Positions 16,011-24,898 are shown, numbered from the stretch's first letter. The stretch: DNA of 64,000 nucleotides from Mycobacteriales bacterium (GCA_030447385.1 JAUJOY010000002.1:237833-301832), one strand, 5' to 3'. Numbers and translations: made by a program. The notes: a model not told the origin generated them from the sequence alone.

Positions 16011-17906
16011 TCACGGGACTGTAACCAGGACTACCTTTGCGGAGGACGAGATTCTGGCGAGGGCATCGGGCATGCAGGGACGGTGGGTGTAGATCTCGAT
16101 GCGCTCCAACCCGTTGTCTGCCGCTCTGTCCACCAGCATTTTGACCTCGCCTGCCTTACCGGAACGATAGCCGCGACTAACTTCATGCCGGGACTCGTTC
16201 CATGTCTGGAATAGGTCGTGAATCCACTTGCTCGCCAGGTAGTCCGTTCCCCTGGAGCAAGCGTCGAAGACCCAAGCATCAGTATCAGGTGACAGGCCGT
16301 TCGGGTGTGCCGAGAAAATGGCATCTAGAACAGCTCCATTGAGTGCGTTCGGCGGTTGACCAGCCGCCATGGGCCAAGACTGCTCTCGTGTTCCTACGGA
16401 GACGCCGGCCAAACCTAGGAGAACGAGCGTTACCACAAGGCCGCTGAAGAACCGCGCCTCTGAAACGTTGGTACTTCCAAGACGCAGTGCATGCTCACTT
16501 TCCAGTCCTGCCGCCGTGGCTCCAGCCAGCCCCCCGAAGACTAAGACTACGTACAACACCTTCGCAGCGTAGTAGCGCAGGCCCGCGCCGGCGAATACCT
16601 GTATGGCTATCACGGCAACAAGCAATAAGAGCGTGGCCACAACGAGGCTGATCAGCGGCAGGGGCCCCGGCCCAACGGAACGACTCCGTCGTGCTATTAC
16701 TGCGAGAGCCACCAACGTAAGCAGCAGAAGCGCAAGCACGATGGCTGGCTGCGGTAAAGGAGTGACACCGGGAGCATTGAGCTGCGTCACCGGCGGTGGA
16801 CCTTTGAGCAGGGGATACGCGGACAAAAGCACAGTCGCCGTAGCTACGACCAGCACAGGCATCGGGCGGGGACGGAATTTGACGAGGTAGAGGAGCAACA
16901 GCATAGCTAGGACCGGGGCAAGTAGATACCATGTCTGCATCAGCGCGACGGCAAACAGACCGAGCGTAGTCGGTAGCCGCCACGTAGAGTAGTCCGGTGC
17001 GGTGAGCAAACCCGCGGTTGCAAGCAGGACCGCGATCGCGACAGTCTGCGTATAAGAACTGGTTCGGATCAGCAGGTTGCCCGGACCCACTAATGCCGTT
17101 AGAGCTATGCAACCTACGGCCACTCCCGCCGGCAGCGGGCGGAGATTCCCGACGACAGCGCGGAGGACGTCAAGACTCAAGGCGACCGCGAAGAACACCA
17201 TCAACGCGTAGAACGCCATAATGAGCACAGGGGCAACAAGAAGGAGACTGTCGGGCGTGGCGCTGCCAACCAGGTCGACGATCAAGGCGACATTGCCGGC
17301 CCACGCCTGTGGATAATTCGACTCAGTCAGGTAGCCGCCCTGCAATACGCTCCGCCGTACGAACGCCAGGTGGTGGGCACCGTCGGTGGAGAAGGAGAGC
17401 TGCGCCATTCTGCGCCCCAACGACGCACCTACAAAAGGGCGATACAGAAGACTGAAAACCGTCAGTGCCGTGCCGAGCGCCCACCAATCACTTGCCGTGG
17501 CGATGCTTCTCTTCTCGTTGGATCCAGTCCGGAGCGCCGGAGCAAGGGCGAACCCAAGAAGGTAGATGGTGGCCAGCGCGCGCGGCGCTACCGGAAGTCC
17601 AAGCACAGCTAGAATGGTGAGTAGTGCTGCATTGAAGCCGAAGAGCGCGATCACGGCGAGGGCCAACCTGCGCAGGACCGTTCTGGCTGGCATCTGCCGG
17701 GACACAAGAACAACGATCAAGGGCAGGGCGGCGGCGGCCACGTCAGCAGCAAGAGAGACAAGACCGAGCACTGCGATCGATAGCCGGACGATTACCCGCC
17801 ATCTCTGGCCTGAGGACGCACCACCACTTGGCGCGGATTTGGTGAAGTGTTCGCAATCGGGGTGAGGAGCGCCCGCATTATCGCGACATTCTTGGGCTGG
17901 AATCAC
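16011..17906 (-). CDS. Large multi-pass membrane protein, GT-C-like
   Basis: A 631-aa protein with a 40-residue polar N terminus, about 12-13 hydrophobic segments and a 130-residue soluble C-terminal domain. The first extramembrane loop contains STDGAHHLAF, an acidic/His site placed as in GT-C glycosyltransferases, but I cannot name a family. Its codons and GC are lower than neighbours, which suggests separate acquisition. It lies between flp2 and tadE on the same strand, inside the pilus locus. A role in modifying pilins or the surface glycan is possible; other membrane functions are equally open. The start is GTG 17906; the first residues are uncertain. Confidence 0.6.
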   Translation of the reverse strand: MIPAQECRDNAGAPHPDCEHFTKSAPSGGASSGQRWRVIVRLSIAVLGLVSLAADVAAAALPLIVVLVSRQMPARTVLRRLALAVIALFGFNAALLTILAVLGLPVAPRALATIYLLGFALAPALRTGSNEKRSIATASDWWALGTALTVFSLLYRPFVGASLGRRMAQLSFSTDGAHHLAFVRRSVLQGGYLTESNYPQAWAGNVALIVDLVGSATPDSLLLVAPVLIMAFYALMVFFAVALSLDVLRAVVGNLRPLPAGVAVGCIALTALVGPGNLLIRTSSYTQTVAIAVLLATAGLLTAPDYSTWRLPTTLGLFAVALMQTWYLLAPVLAMLLLLYLVKFRPRPMPVLVVATATVLLSAYPLLKGPPPVTQLNAPGVTPLPQPAIVLALLLLTLVALAVIARRSRSVGPGPLPLISLVVATLLLLVAVIAIQVFAGAGLRYYAAKVLYVVLVFGGLAGATAAGLESEHALRLGSTNVSEARFFSGLVVTLVLLGLAGVSVGTREQSWPMAAGQPPNALNGAVLDAIFSAHPNGLSPDTDAWVFDACSRGTDYLASKWIHDLFQTWNESRHEVSRGYRSGKAGEVKMLVDRAADNGLERIEIYTHRPCMPDALARISSSAKVVLVTVP

Positions 17907-17988
17907 GACGTCATCCGCTCTCGCTCCAGGAGGTGCTGGACCGGGGACAAGGGGTGAAGATCAACCTTTCGCACAAGCCCTACACTGC

Positions 17989-18025
17989 GAAGCGGGGACA
18001 GGACAAAGATGTCCCTCCCCGCTTC
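17989..18025 (-). terminator. Hairpin terminator after the Flp pilin genes
   Basis: GAAGCGGGG and CCCCGCTTC form a 9-bp stem, extended inward by ACA/TGT pairs, starting 12 bases past the flp2 stop. This would end a short, highly expressed pilin transcript. No clear T run follows. Confidence 0.65.
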
Positions 18026-18036
18026 ACTGTCCTGCG

Positions 18037-18252
18037 CTAGCCGCAGCTGGCGGTCGCCGTGGCGCCCATGGCCGCGTCAATCTGGTCGCATGTGCCCTGG
18101 AAGGCCTCCTTCACGAATCCGCCGAGGGCGAAGACCATGAGGATGATGACGGCGGCAATTCCTGTAACCAGTAGGGCGTACTCCACTGCGGATGCACCTT
18201 CGTCACCCGGTTGCCCCGTCGGCTTGAGCAGGCACTCCGCATCCGACGCCAT
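18037..18252 (-). CDS. flp: Flp/Fap-type pilin (second copy)
   Basis: A 71-aa type IVb prepilin. A leader of about 17 residues ends at GDEG; ASAVEYALLVTGIAAVIILMVFALGGFVKEAF follows with the invariant Glu-Tyr of Flp pilins. The mature C-terminal tail is short and has two Cys (GTCDQ and ASCG). It follows the first flp gene by five bases and is 50-60% identical to it in the helix. A hairpin lies directly downstream. The prepilin peptidase that would cut it is not in this window. Confidence 0.9.
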   Translation of the reverse strand: MASDAECLLKPTGQPGDEGASAVEYALLVTGIAAVIILMVFALGGFVKEAFQGTCDQIDAAMGATATASCG

Positions 18253-18257
18253 GGGGC

Positions 18258-18461
18258 TTAGCAGGTGCCGGTGATGCTTGTGTTCGTGTCGAAGGCGTCG
18301 CAGGTGGTCTTGAAGGCGCCCTTGACGAAGCCACCGAGAGCGAAGACGAGCAGGATGATGACCGCCGCGATGGCCGCGACAAGCAGCCCGTACTCGACCG
18401 CCGAGGCGCCCTCGTCGTTGTTCTTCTGCGTGACCATGTGCTTGCGGATCGTAGCGAGCAT
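18258..18461 (-). CDS. flp: Flp/Fap-type pilin (first copy)
   Basis: A 67-aa prepilin with the leader MLATIRKHMVTQKNNDEG, then ASAVEYGLLVAAIAAVIILLVFALGGFVKGAF. The cleavage site G/A, the Glu at mature position five and the following Tyr fit the Flp family. The tail carries two Cys (TTCDA and the terminal TC). GAGGAGA sits five bases before ATG, a strong ribosome site expected for a major pilin. It is preceded by a dyad at 18506-18538 and by the response regulator gene. Confidence 0.92.
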   Translation of the reverse strand: MLATIRKHMVTQKNNDEGASAVEYGLLVAAIAAVIILLVFALGGFVKGAFKTTCDAFDTNTSITGTC

Positions 18462-18505
18462 GATGTCTCCTCGGGGGATGCGAGCCTCACCGCGGGCCGG
18501 TGAGT

Positions 18506-18538
18506 GTCAGTTCAGGCCCGACACTGTCGGGGTCTGAC
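18506..18538. promoter_or_regulatory. Nested dyad in the flp upstream region
   Basis: CCCGACA-C-TGTCGGG is a 15-base palindrome at 18517-18531, flanked by an outer repeat GTCAG / CTGAC. It lies about 45 bases before the first flp start and about 105 bases after the response regulator stop. It could be an operator for pilin expression or the terminator of the regulator transcript. Confidence 0.45.
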
Positions 18539-18642
18539 GAGATCCTGACGCATTGGCGACTTGGGGCGGTATCGGCTGGGAGGTCTAGGGATTTGAGCTC
18601 ATCAACCTATTGACATGCCGACACGGTCCAGGTATGGGCCGA

Positions 18643-19290
18643 TCACGCCGTGGGGCTGTCTGCGTTGTTCGTCAACACCCCGAGCTTCAGAGCCGTCATC
18701 AACGCCTGGGTGCGGTTGGCCGCTCCGAGCTTCTCGTAGATCTTGGCAATGTGACTCTTGGCCGTGGACTCACTGATGAACAGCGTTTTCGCCAGTGCAG
18801 CGACGTTGAGGCCGTCTGCCAGCAACCTGAGGACCTGCATCTCGCGATCCGTCAGACGGATCCGGTCTGTGGCCATGCGTCGACGCATGGCGGCGGCGAG
18901 GTCGGCTGCTGCGAAGGCAGACGGTGAGGCGGCAGCGTGCTTGGCCGCGGCCAGAACCTCGGCCGCCGGAGCGTTCTTTGGCACGAACGCTGAGGCCCCC
19001 GCTTCCAGTGCCCCCATGAGCTGCTCGTCACCGGCGTACATCGTCAGGACGACGATGCCCACCGTGGGGTGCCGGCTGCGGAGCGTGCTGGTGGCATCCA
19101 AGCCGCTCCCGTCCGGAAGCCGGATGTCCATGATGATCACGTTGGGCGTCAAGGAGTCGGCCAGCTCCAGAGCCGCCTCGATCGAGCCGGCTTCCCCGAC
19201 CACCTGGAAGGTGGGGTCGAGTTCAAAGCTGCGGCGGAGCCCCTGGCGGATGAGGTCGTGATCATCGACAAGCAGCACCGTTATCGGCAT
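18643..19290 (-). CDS. NarL/LuxR-type response regulator
   Basis: A 215-aa regulator. The receiver domain has the DDHD acidic pair near residue 9, the phospho-acceptor Asp in IIMDIRLPDG, LTMYAG, and the Lys of FVPKNA. The C-terminal GerE/LuxR helix-turn-helix starts at LTDREMQVLRLLADGLN and ends in SHIAKIYEKLGAANR. The ATG at 19290 gives the family length; ATG 19311 is the alternative and both overlap the end of the kinase gene. The gene lies between its kinase and the flp genes, so control of pilus expression is likely. Confidence 0.9.
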   Translation of the reverse strand: MPITVLLVDDHDLIRQGLRRSFELDPTFQVVGEAGSIEAALELADSLTPNVIIMDIRLPDGSGLDATSTLRSRHPTVGIVVLTMYAGDEQLMGALEAGASAFVPKNAPAAEVLAAAKHAAASPSAFAAADLAAAMRRRMATDRIRLTDREMQVLRLLADGLNVAALAKTLFISESTAKSHIAKIYEKLGAANRTQALMTALKLGVLTNNADSPTA

Positions 19291-20941
19291 CGTCAGCGGC
19301 CCCCCGTTCATCGTCGCGCGCATTCCCGGCCGGGACGTGGGCGACGCTACCAAGCAGCACCTCGACCCGCGTCCCACCGGCCTGTCGCGGCCGGACTTGG
19401 AATCGCGCCTGAAGCCGGTCTGCACGCTCCTGCATGATGGCGAGGCCGTAGCTGTCCGAGCGAATGGCGGCTCTCATCCCCACGCCGTCGTCTTCCACCG
19501 TGATGGAGGCTAGTGGCGGGTCGACCACGCAGGTGACCCAGAGGTTGTTCGCCTGAGCGTGCTTGCGCACGTTTGCTACAGCTTCTTGCGCGATCCGGAG
19601 CAACTCGACCTCCGTGGACGAGGGCAGTCGTATCGCTGACTCGGTGAGACTCAGGTGCACCGTCAGCCCCGTTTCAGTGCCCACGGTCCGCACGTGGTCG
19701 CTGAGCGCGGTCCCGAGGCCGGCGCTGGCGTCGACGCCGGAGCGCAGGTCGAACAGCGACAACCTGAGCTCGCTGACCAGGCGAGTGACTTCCTCCCGCA
19801 GCCTGCGCAGCGGCTCTTCCAACATCGGCTGCGGCCCAGCTGTCTCGGCTATGAGGTTGTCGAGGGAGTAGCCGAGGAACACCAGCTCCTGGGCGATGCC
19901 GTCGTGGATCTCCCGGGCGACGCGATTGCGTTCCTCCGTCGTCGCGAGGGCCCGGACGTCCTCGAAGATCAGCCCCGTTTCGAGCTGCAGCGCAATGTCA
20001 GCAGCCTGCTTGGCGAGGTCGGCGATCATTTTTGCGGTCCACGCTCGCGGGCGATCGCTCTCAAGCACCAAGACGCCCTGGGTACGTAGACCTAGGGCTA
20101 GTGGAACGACGAGCGACGAACCTGCCGGGCACGTGCCGTCAGTGCGACGCAGTCGGCGGTCGCGGGCCTGTGGTTCCTGTGTCAGCCAGGCCTCCGCTAC
20201 GGAGCTGTCGCCAGACAGGGCCAGATCCCACTCCGGCCGCTGCGTGCCGGCACGAGCCAGCGGCACCAAGCGCGAGCCAGAAGATCGAACCAGTACGGCC
20301 CCTTCTGCATATGGCGCTACGGCTCGTGCGGAGCGCAGCAGAGCCTCCCCCGTTGTCGTGGGGTCCAAGGTGCCGGGAAGACGCCGCGCGACAGTCCGCA
20401 GCCGGCTGAGCAGGTCGTAGGCCGCCTTCTGCGCCGCCTGGGGGTCGACCCGGGCGGCGGTTGCGGCGAGGTGGTTGACCCAAGCCGTGACCAGTCCAAG
20501 GAAGGCGCTGAGCACGACCCAAAGCGCCACCCCGGCGGTGTACTCCCGCAGCGGAGCCGTGTCGCTGCTGACAGCCCGGCCGACAAGCAGGGTCAACGCC
20601 GCAACGCCGGGCGGGATGATGGCGCCGTTGACACCGATGAGCAGCGCACCCGAGAAGGCAGGCGCCAACAGGTAAGGAAGGAAGACGCTGGTCTCGGAAC
20701 CGGTGGCGATCACGGCGACCCCGCACGTGCCGCTTTCGAGCGCCAGTGCCGACAGCGTTCCCAGTCGCGCGCGCCACGGCCAGGCGGCCACGAGCGCCAT
20801 CGGCGCCAGGGCTGCCAACCAGAGCAGATCGGTGGGAGTGGTCTTGGCGGCAGCGAGCGAAGCGCACAGCACCAGCAGGACCGCCCGGGCAACCAGACCT
20901 ACCTGGCTCACCGAGTGGCGCAGGTCGTTGTACGGCGCCAT
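19262..20941 (-). CDS. NarL-family sensor histidine kinase with GAF domain
   Basis: A kinase of about 560 aa. The N terminus has five to six membrane helices (to about residue 160), then a GAF-like domain. HisKA_3 dimerisation domain follows with ATTEERNRVAREIHDGIAQE carrying the phospho-accepting His, and a HATPase_c domain with EVELLRIAQEAVANVRKHAQA (N box) and VEDDGVGM (G box). It overlaps the response regulator by 29 bases, so the two are co-translated. ATG 20941 is chosen to start MAPYNDLRHS; the track's earlier GTG is also possible. It diverges from the DnaB-C-type gene. Confidence 0.88.
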   Translation of the reverse strand: MAPYNDLRHSVSQVGLVARAVLLVLCASLAAAKTTPTDLLWLAALAPMALVAAWPWRARLGTLSALALESGTCGVAVIATGSETSVFLPYLLAPAFSGALLIGVNGAIIPPGVAALTLLVGRAVSSDTAPLREYTAGVALWVVLSAFLGLVTAWVNHLAATAARVDPQAAQKAAYDLLSRLRTVARRLPGTLDPTTTGEALLRSARAVAPYAEGAVLVRSSGSRLVPLARAGTQRPEWDLALSGDSSVAEAWLTQEPQARDRRLRRTDGTCPAGSSLVVPLALGLRTQGVLVLESDRPRAWTAKMIADLAKQAADIALQLETGLIFEDVRALATTEERNRVAREIHDGIAQELVFLGYSLDNLIAETAGPQPMLEEPLRRLREEVTRLVSELRLSLFDLRSGVDASAGLGTALSDHVRTVGTETGLTVHLSLTESAIRLPSSTEVELLRIAQEAVANVRKHAQANNLWVTCVVDPPLASITVEDDGVGMRAAIRSDSYGLAIMQERADRLQARFQVRPRQAGGTRVEVLLGSVAHVPAGNARDDERGAADDADNGAACR

Positions 20942-21003
20942 CACGCAGCGACCGTTGCACACCCGCACCCGCCGGACAACGCCACCGGCAACCGGATGCT
21001 TCG

Positions 21004-22014
21004 ATGTGCCTCATGCATGAACGCCTGACGGCTCTGGCCGATGTCTTCGCGAGCGCCGAGAAGCGGGTCCTCAGCGGCGAGAGCGCGGTGGCGCAGGTGT
21101 GGCCCACAGGCTTCAGTCCACTCGATGAGGTCCTGTCGGGAGGGCTTCGGGCCGGGGAGCTGGTCCTTGTGGGAGGACCACAGGGGCTGGGTAAGACGAC
21201 CTTCGCCCTGCAGCTCTTGCGTAACGTGGCAGCAGCCGGAGGCTCCGCGGTCTGCTTCTCCTACGAGCTGCACGAGGGCAACCTGCTGGAGCGCCTACTC
21301 GTCCAAGAGGCGTATGAAAGGGCGGGAGCAGCTGCGCCCACGCTGCTTCAGCTGCGTTCGCAACTGGAGCTGCTGGGTTCTACGCCGACCACGCAGGCGC
21401 TGAGTGACGCGCTGGCCCCGGTCCCGGGGATGGCCGCCGCTCGAGACGCCCTCCAGACATACGGGACGAACTTGTCCGTGCATGCCTCCAGCACGCGCAG
21501 CACCACCGCCGAGGTACTCAGGGAGCTCGTCCTGGGCGCGGTCGCCACCGGGCGCCGACCCGTGGTCGTTGTGGACTACCTGCAGAAGGTCAGCGTCGCT
21601 TCCCGGCTTGCTGAGGACGAGCGGGTCACTCTCGTGGTGGAGGCGTTGAAGGATCTGGCGATCGAGGCGCAGGTACCGGTTGTCGCCGTCGTGGCCGCTA
21701 GCCAGGCAGGCATTGCCCCAGGTCACCGGCTGCGGGTGCACGAGTTGCGCGGTTCCTCCGCGCTGGCCTACGAGGCCGACGTGATCCTGCTGTTCAACGA
21801 GAAGAACGACATCGTGGCCAAGCACCATCTTGCTTATGACCCACGCAGCGCCGAGCGGTTCCGGCAGGTGGCGGTCCTCAGCGTCGAGAAGAACCGGACT
21901 GGCCGGTCGGACCTTCACATGGAGTTCCGCAAGGAGTTCGAGTACTGCCGGTTCGACCCTGTCGGCAACCTCGTCACCGAGCAGCTCGTTGATGGGCGGC
22001 TGGTAGCCGAGTAG
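21004..22014 (+). CDS. Lone DnaB-C/RecA-type ATPase in the pilus locus
   Basis: A 336-aa protein that corresponds only to the C-terminal motor domain of replicative helicase DnaB. Visible motifs: Walker A GGPQGLGKTT (about residue 60), Walker B VVVVDYLQKV, AASQAG at the position of the DnaB SQL motif, ELRGSSALAYEADVILLF, and VEKNRTGRSD near the arginine-finger region. The N-terminal primase-binding domain is absent, so it is not the main helicase. It is the only plus-strand gene among the tad genes, divergent from the kinase and convergent with tadC (six bases between stops). KaiC/RadA-like ATPases are alternatives. Its role here is unknown. ATG 21013 is a second start option. Confidence 0.75.
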   Translation: MCLMHERLTALADVFASAEKRVLSGESAVAQVWPTGFSPLDEVLSGGLRAGELVLVGGPQGLGKTTFALQLLRNVAAAGGSAVCFSYELHEGNLLERLLVQEAYERAGAAAPTLLQLRSQLELLGSTPTTQALSDALAPVPGMAAARDALQTYGTNLSVHASSTRSTTAEVLRELVLGAVATGRRPVVVVDYLQKVSVASRLAEDERVTLVVEALKDLAIEAQVPVVAVVAASQAGIAPGHRLRVHELRGSSALAYEADVILLFNEKNDIVAKHHLAYDPRSAERFRQVAVLSVEKNRTGRSDLHMEFRKEFEYCRFDPVGNLVTEQLVDGRLVAE

Positions 22015-22019
22015 TCGCC

Positions 22020-22958
22020 TCAGCCAGTGAAGGACCGAAAGATGCCGATGCCAGCGGGTCCCATGATCACGACGAACAATGCCGGCATGATGCAGAAGAT
22101 GAGCGGAAACAAGATCTTCACCGGCACCTTCATCGCGGACTCTTCTGCTCGCTGGGATCGCTTGGTGCGCATCTCCTTGGCTTGGATGCGCAGGACCGTG
22201 GCGATCGGGATGCCGAGCGCGTCAGCCTGAACCACGGCGGTCACGAAGCTCGCCAACTCTGGGATGTCCACCCGCTGGGAGACCGCGGTCAGCGCCTCGC
22301 CGCGGGACTTGCCGATCTGCATTTCCTGCAGGACGCGAGTGAACTCCTCGCTGAGCGGGCCGTCGGTGTTTCGGGACACTTGAGTGAGTGCCGCGTCGAA
22401 CGCCAAACCGGCTTCAACTGTGATCGTGAGCAGGTCCAGGGCGTCTGGCAGGTCCTTCCGAACCTGATCGCGGCGGTTGTAGGCCTTCTGGTAGATCGCC
22501 AGGTCGGCAGCGAAGAACCCAACGAGCACCAGCGCGGCCGTCGCGCCGATGGACACCAGGAGGGAGGCGCCGAGGACGAGGTAGACAACCATGCCCAGCA
22601 GGAAGCCCACAGCGGCGGAGAGCACCTTGACGGCGAGCAAGCGCTCAACGTCCCACCCCACAGGGCTGCCAGCAGCCTCGAGTCTCTGCCTGAGCTTCTC
22701 AATTCTTCCGGCAGGCGTAAGGCGGCGGCCGAGCGCGACCACCCTGGCGCGGCCAGGTACGAGAACCCGCTGGCTGAAAGGACGATCGAACTCCTCACGC
22801 ATGTCAGTTGGCAGGCCTTCGATCGAGCGGAGCGCCTTCAGGGAGCGGCTCACCTGGTCACGCTCCGCAGTGATCACCCCGACAGTGCCCAAGACGATCA
22901 CGACGGACATGAAGATGCCACCCAGTCCGACGGCGAGTAGCAGGTCAGGGTTCATCAT
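22020..22958 (-). CDS. tadC: Tad pilus inner-membrane platform protein TadC
   Basis: A 312-aa protein of the T2SSF/GspF family. An N-terminal helix and a pair of central helices (about residues 95-140) precede the cytosolic T2SSF domain: LPDALDLLTITVEAGLAFDAAL, then EFTRVLQEMQIGKSRGEAL, and a final membrane helix at PLIFCIMPALFVVIMGP. It pairs with TadB to form the platform on which TadA acts. The first ATG of ATGATG overlaps the tadB stop (TGATG), with GGAGG just upstream. The ORF in the track is longer only because it runs into tadB. Confidence 0.92.
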   Translation of the reverse strand: MMNPDLLLAVGLGGIFMSVVIVLGTVGVITAERDQVSRSLKALRSIEGLPTDMREEFDRPFSQRVLVPGRARVVALGRRLTPAGRIEKLRQRLEAAGSPVGWDVERLLAVKVLSAAVGFLLGMVVYLVLGASLLVSIGATAALVLVGFFAADLAIYQKAYNRRDQVRKDLPDALDLLTITVEAGLAFDAALTQVSRNTDGPLSEEFTRVLQEMQIGKSRGEALTAVSQRVDIPELASFVTAVVQADALGIPIATVLRIQAKEMRTKRSQRAEESAMKVPVKILFPLIFCIMPALFVVIMGPAGIGIFRSFTG

Positions 22959-24898
22959 CAGACCTCCACCGTTACTACCTTCTTCATCCACAAAGATCCG
23001 ACCGTCATGAGCAGGGCCATGCCTCCGAGCAGGATCCAACCGATCGGGTCTGTGACGAGTGGCTTGAGGTAGTTCGGCCGTGTCAGGAGAAGGTAGAACC
23101 CAAACGCCACCGGCAGCCCGCCGAGGATGTAGGCGGAGAGCTTTCCCTCAGCCGAGAGCACCTGCACCTGCCGGCGCAACCGCTCGCGCTCACGCAGGGT
23201 GGCGGCCACGGTCGAGAGGATCTCTGCGAGGTTTCCGCCGACATCGCGCTGGATCCGGATCGCCATGACCACCCAGCCGAAGTCCACGCTGTCCATTCGC
23301 GTGCCGACGTCTTCCAGCGCATCCTCGATCGGAGCGCCGATTCGAGCCTCGATCAGGGCCTTGTTGAACTCACTAGCCACCGGTTCGTTTCCTTGTCGAA
23401 CGACAGCGTCCACGGCTTGGGGTAGTGAGTAGCCTGCACTCAGAGACCCGGACATCAACTGCATGACGTCGGGTAGCTGCGCCAGGAAGGCACGAGTGCG
23501 CAGCCGCTTCTTGAGTTTCAGGTAGCCCCAGGGCCCGAAGACAGACAGCACCACTGCCAGAACGGTGAGGACGATGTTGGCGTTGGTGATGAACAGCACC
23601 AGCAGCGGCGCGCACACGGCGACCCCGACGTGCAGGAGAAGCCACTCCGCCGGCTTGAGCGGAATGCCTCCGGCGTCCAGCCGCTGCCCGAGCCGGGCCT
23701 CCAGGTCTTTGCTCTTGACGACCTTCTCGGCTACCCCCATAGCTGAGCGTGAGATGGCGTTTCGCCCATCGTCTGCCACGGCTTGCCGAACTCGCACGCC
23801 CCGCCCGCCGAGCGTGTAGATGGCCAGCTGCCCGGACACGGCGTTCCGGCCACGGACCGCTACCGCGGCAGTCCCGACAAGGAACAACAGGCCGAGGAAC
23901 ATCGCAGCAAGAGCGCCGTAGAGCGTTGCAGGTGTACGAAGAAAGGCTGGGGCAAGCTCCGCCGGCCGTGGCCCACTAGCCGTGGGGGATGCCGTCGGAG
24001 TGGGAACTGCCAAACCCACCGCGAGCGCTGAGTCGCTCAGCTCTTGGCCAGCCGCCACTGCTCTTATGACCACTGTGCCCTCGCGGCCGGTGAAACCGGC
24101 GGGTAGCGGAGCGGTCACCACGATCTGGCTGCCGTCGTCGGTCGCAGCCTGCCTGAAGGCGGCGCTCAGCTCCGAGGTCTGCTCTGCTGTGATCAAGCGA
24201 CCACCGGCAGCGGCCGTCAGCTGCTCGAGCGTGCTTTGCACCTCGGCGTTCTGGAAGGCGACGGCGTTGAACGCAATATCCCCCTGCGCAAGAAGAGCGG
24301 TGACCTGCGGCAGGGAGGTCTTGCTGACGGAATCGGCTCCATCACTCAGAAGCAGGATCTGCCTGTCGCCACTTGCCGGAAAGCTTCTCGCCGCGAGTGC
24401 TGCCGCGTCATACAGCGCTGTCTCGCCCCTGGCTTGCAGGCCAGCCACGGACGTCCTGATCGGCCCACGATCCGTGGTCAGGGGGATGAGGAGCTGCGCG
24501 GTCGTGGAGAAGGTCACCAGGCCGACCTGCACGTCAGCAGGCACAGAGTCCAAGTAGGCCGCCGCGGCCGCCCGGGCCGCGGTGATGCCCGGACCAGCCA
24601 TGCTCCCGCTGGTGTCGATGGCCAGGATGACGCTCCGCACGACCGTACGGGCAGCCGCCGCGGACGCACTCTCCGTGGTCACCTGCAGTCGCTGGCCCGC
24701 GAGCGTCACGTCGACACTGGACATGTCGATCTGCTCGCCTGGCAGGAGGCCGGCGACGCTGAAGGAGACCTGAAGCTTACCGTCGGCGGGCTGGATGCCG
24801 ACGATTCGGCCTTTGGCTTCAGCGTGAACTGGTCCGGCTTGCCCCGCCGCGAGGCCGGCCGCAACCACCAAAGCGGCGACGGCGCGCCATGGCCTCAT
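22958..24898 (-). CDS. tadB: VWA domain-TadB fusion, pilus platform protein
   Basis: A 646-aa fusion. Residues 1-25 are a signal peptide or anchor, followed by a beta-type region and a von Willebrand factor A domain with the MIDAS motif DTSGS (about residue 96) and LLSDGAD. After a Pro/Thr linker comes a membrane helix (LYGALAAMFLGLLFLVG). The rest is a TadB T2SSF protein: membrane pair, LPDVMQLMSGSLSAGYSLPQAV, VVMAIRIQRDVGGNLAEIL and C-terminal helices. Canonical TadB lacks the VWA part. The ATG overlaps the tadA stop by four bases. The track ORF start at 25600 lies within tadA and is a shadow. Confidence 0.9.
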   Translation of the reverse strand: MRPWRAVAALVVAAGLAAGQAGPVHAEAKGRIVGIQPADGKLQVSFSVAGLLPGEQIDMSSVDVTLAGQRLQVTTESASAAAARTVVRSVILAIDTSGSMAGPGITAARAAAAAYLDSVPADVQVGLVTFSTTAQLLIPLTTDRGPIRTSVAGLQARGETALYDAAALAARSFPASGDRQILLLSDGADSVSKTSLPQVTALLAQGDIAFNAVAFQNAEVQSTLEQLTAAAGGRLITAEQTSELSAAFRQAATDDGSQIVVTAPLPAGFTGREGTVVIRAVAAGQELSDSALAVGLAVPTPTASPTASGPRPAELAPAFLRTPATLYGALAAMFLGLLFLVGTAAVAVRGRNAVSGQLAIYTLGGRGVRVRQAVADDGRNAISRSAMGVAEKVVKSKDLEARLGQRLDAGGIPLKPAEWLLLHVGVAVCAPLLVLFITNANIVLTVLAVVLSVFGPWGYLKLKKRLRTRAFLAQLPDVMQLMSGSLSAGYSLPQAVDAVVRQGNEPVASEFNKALIEARIGAPIEDALEDVGTRMDSVDFGWVVMAIRIQRDVGGNLAEILSTVAATLRERERLRRQVQVLSAEGKLSAYILGGLPVAFGFYLLLTRPNYLKPLVTDPIGWILLGGMALLMTVGSLWMKKVVTVEV

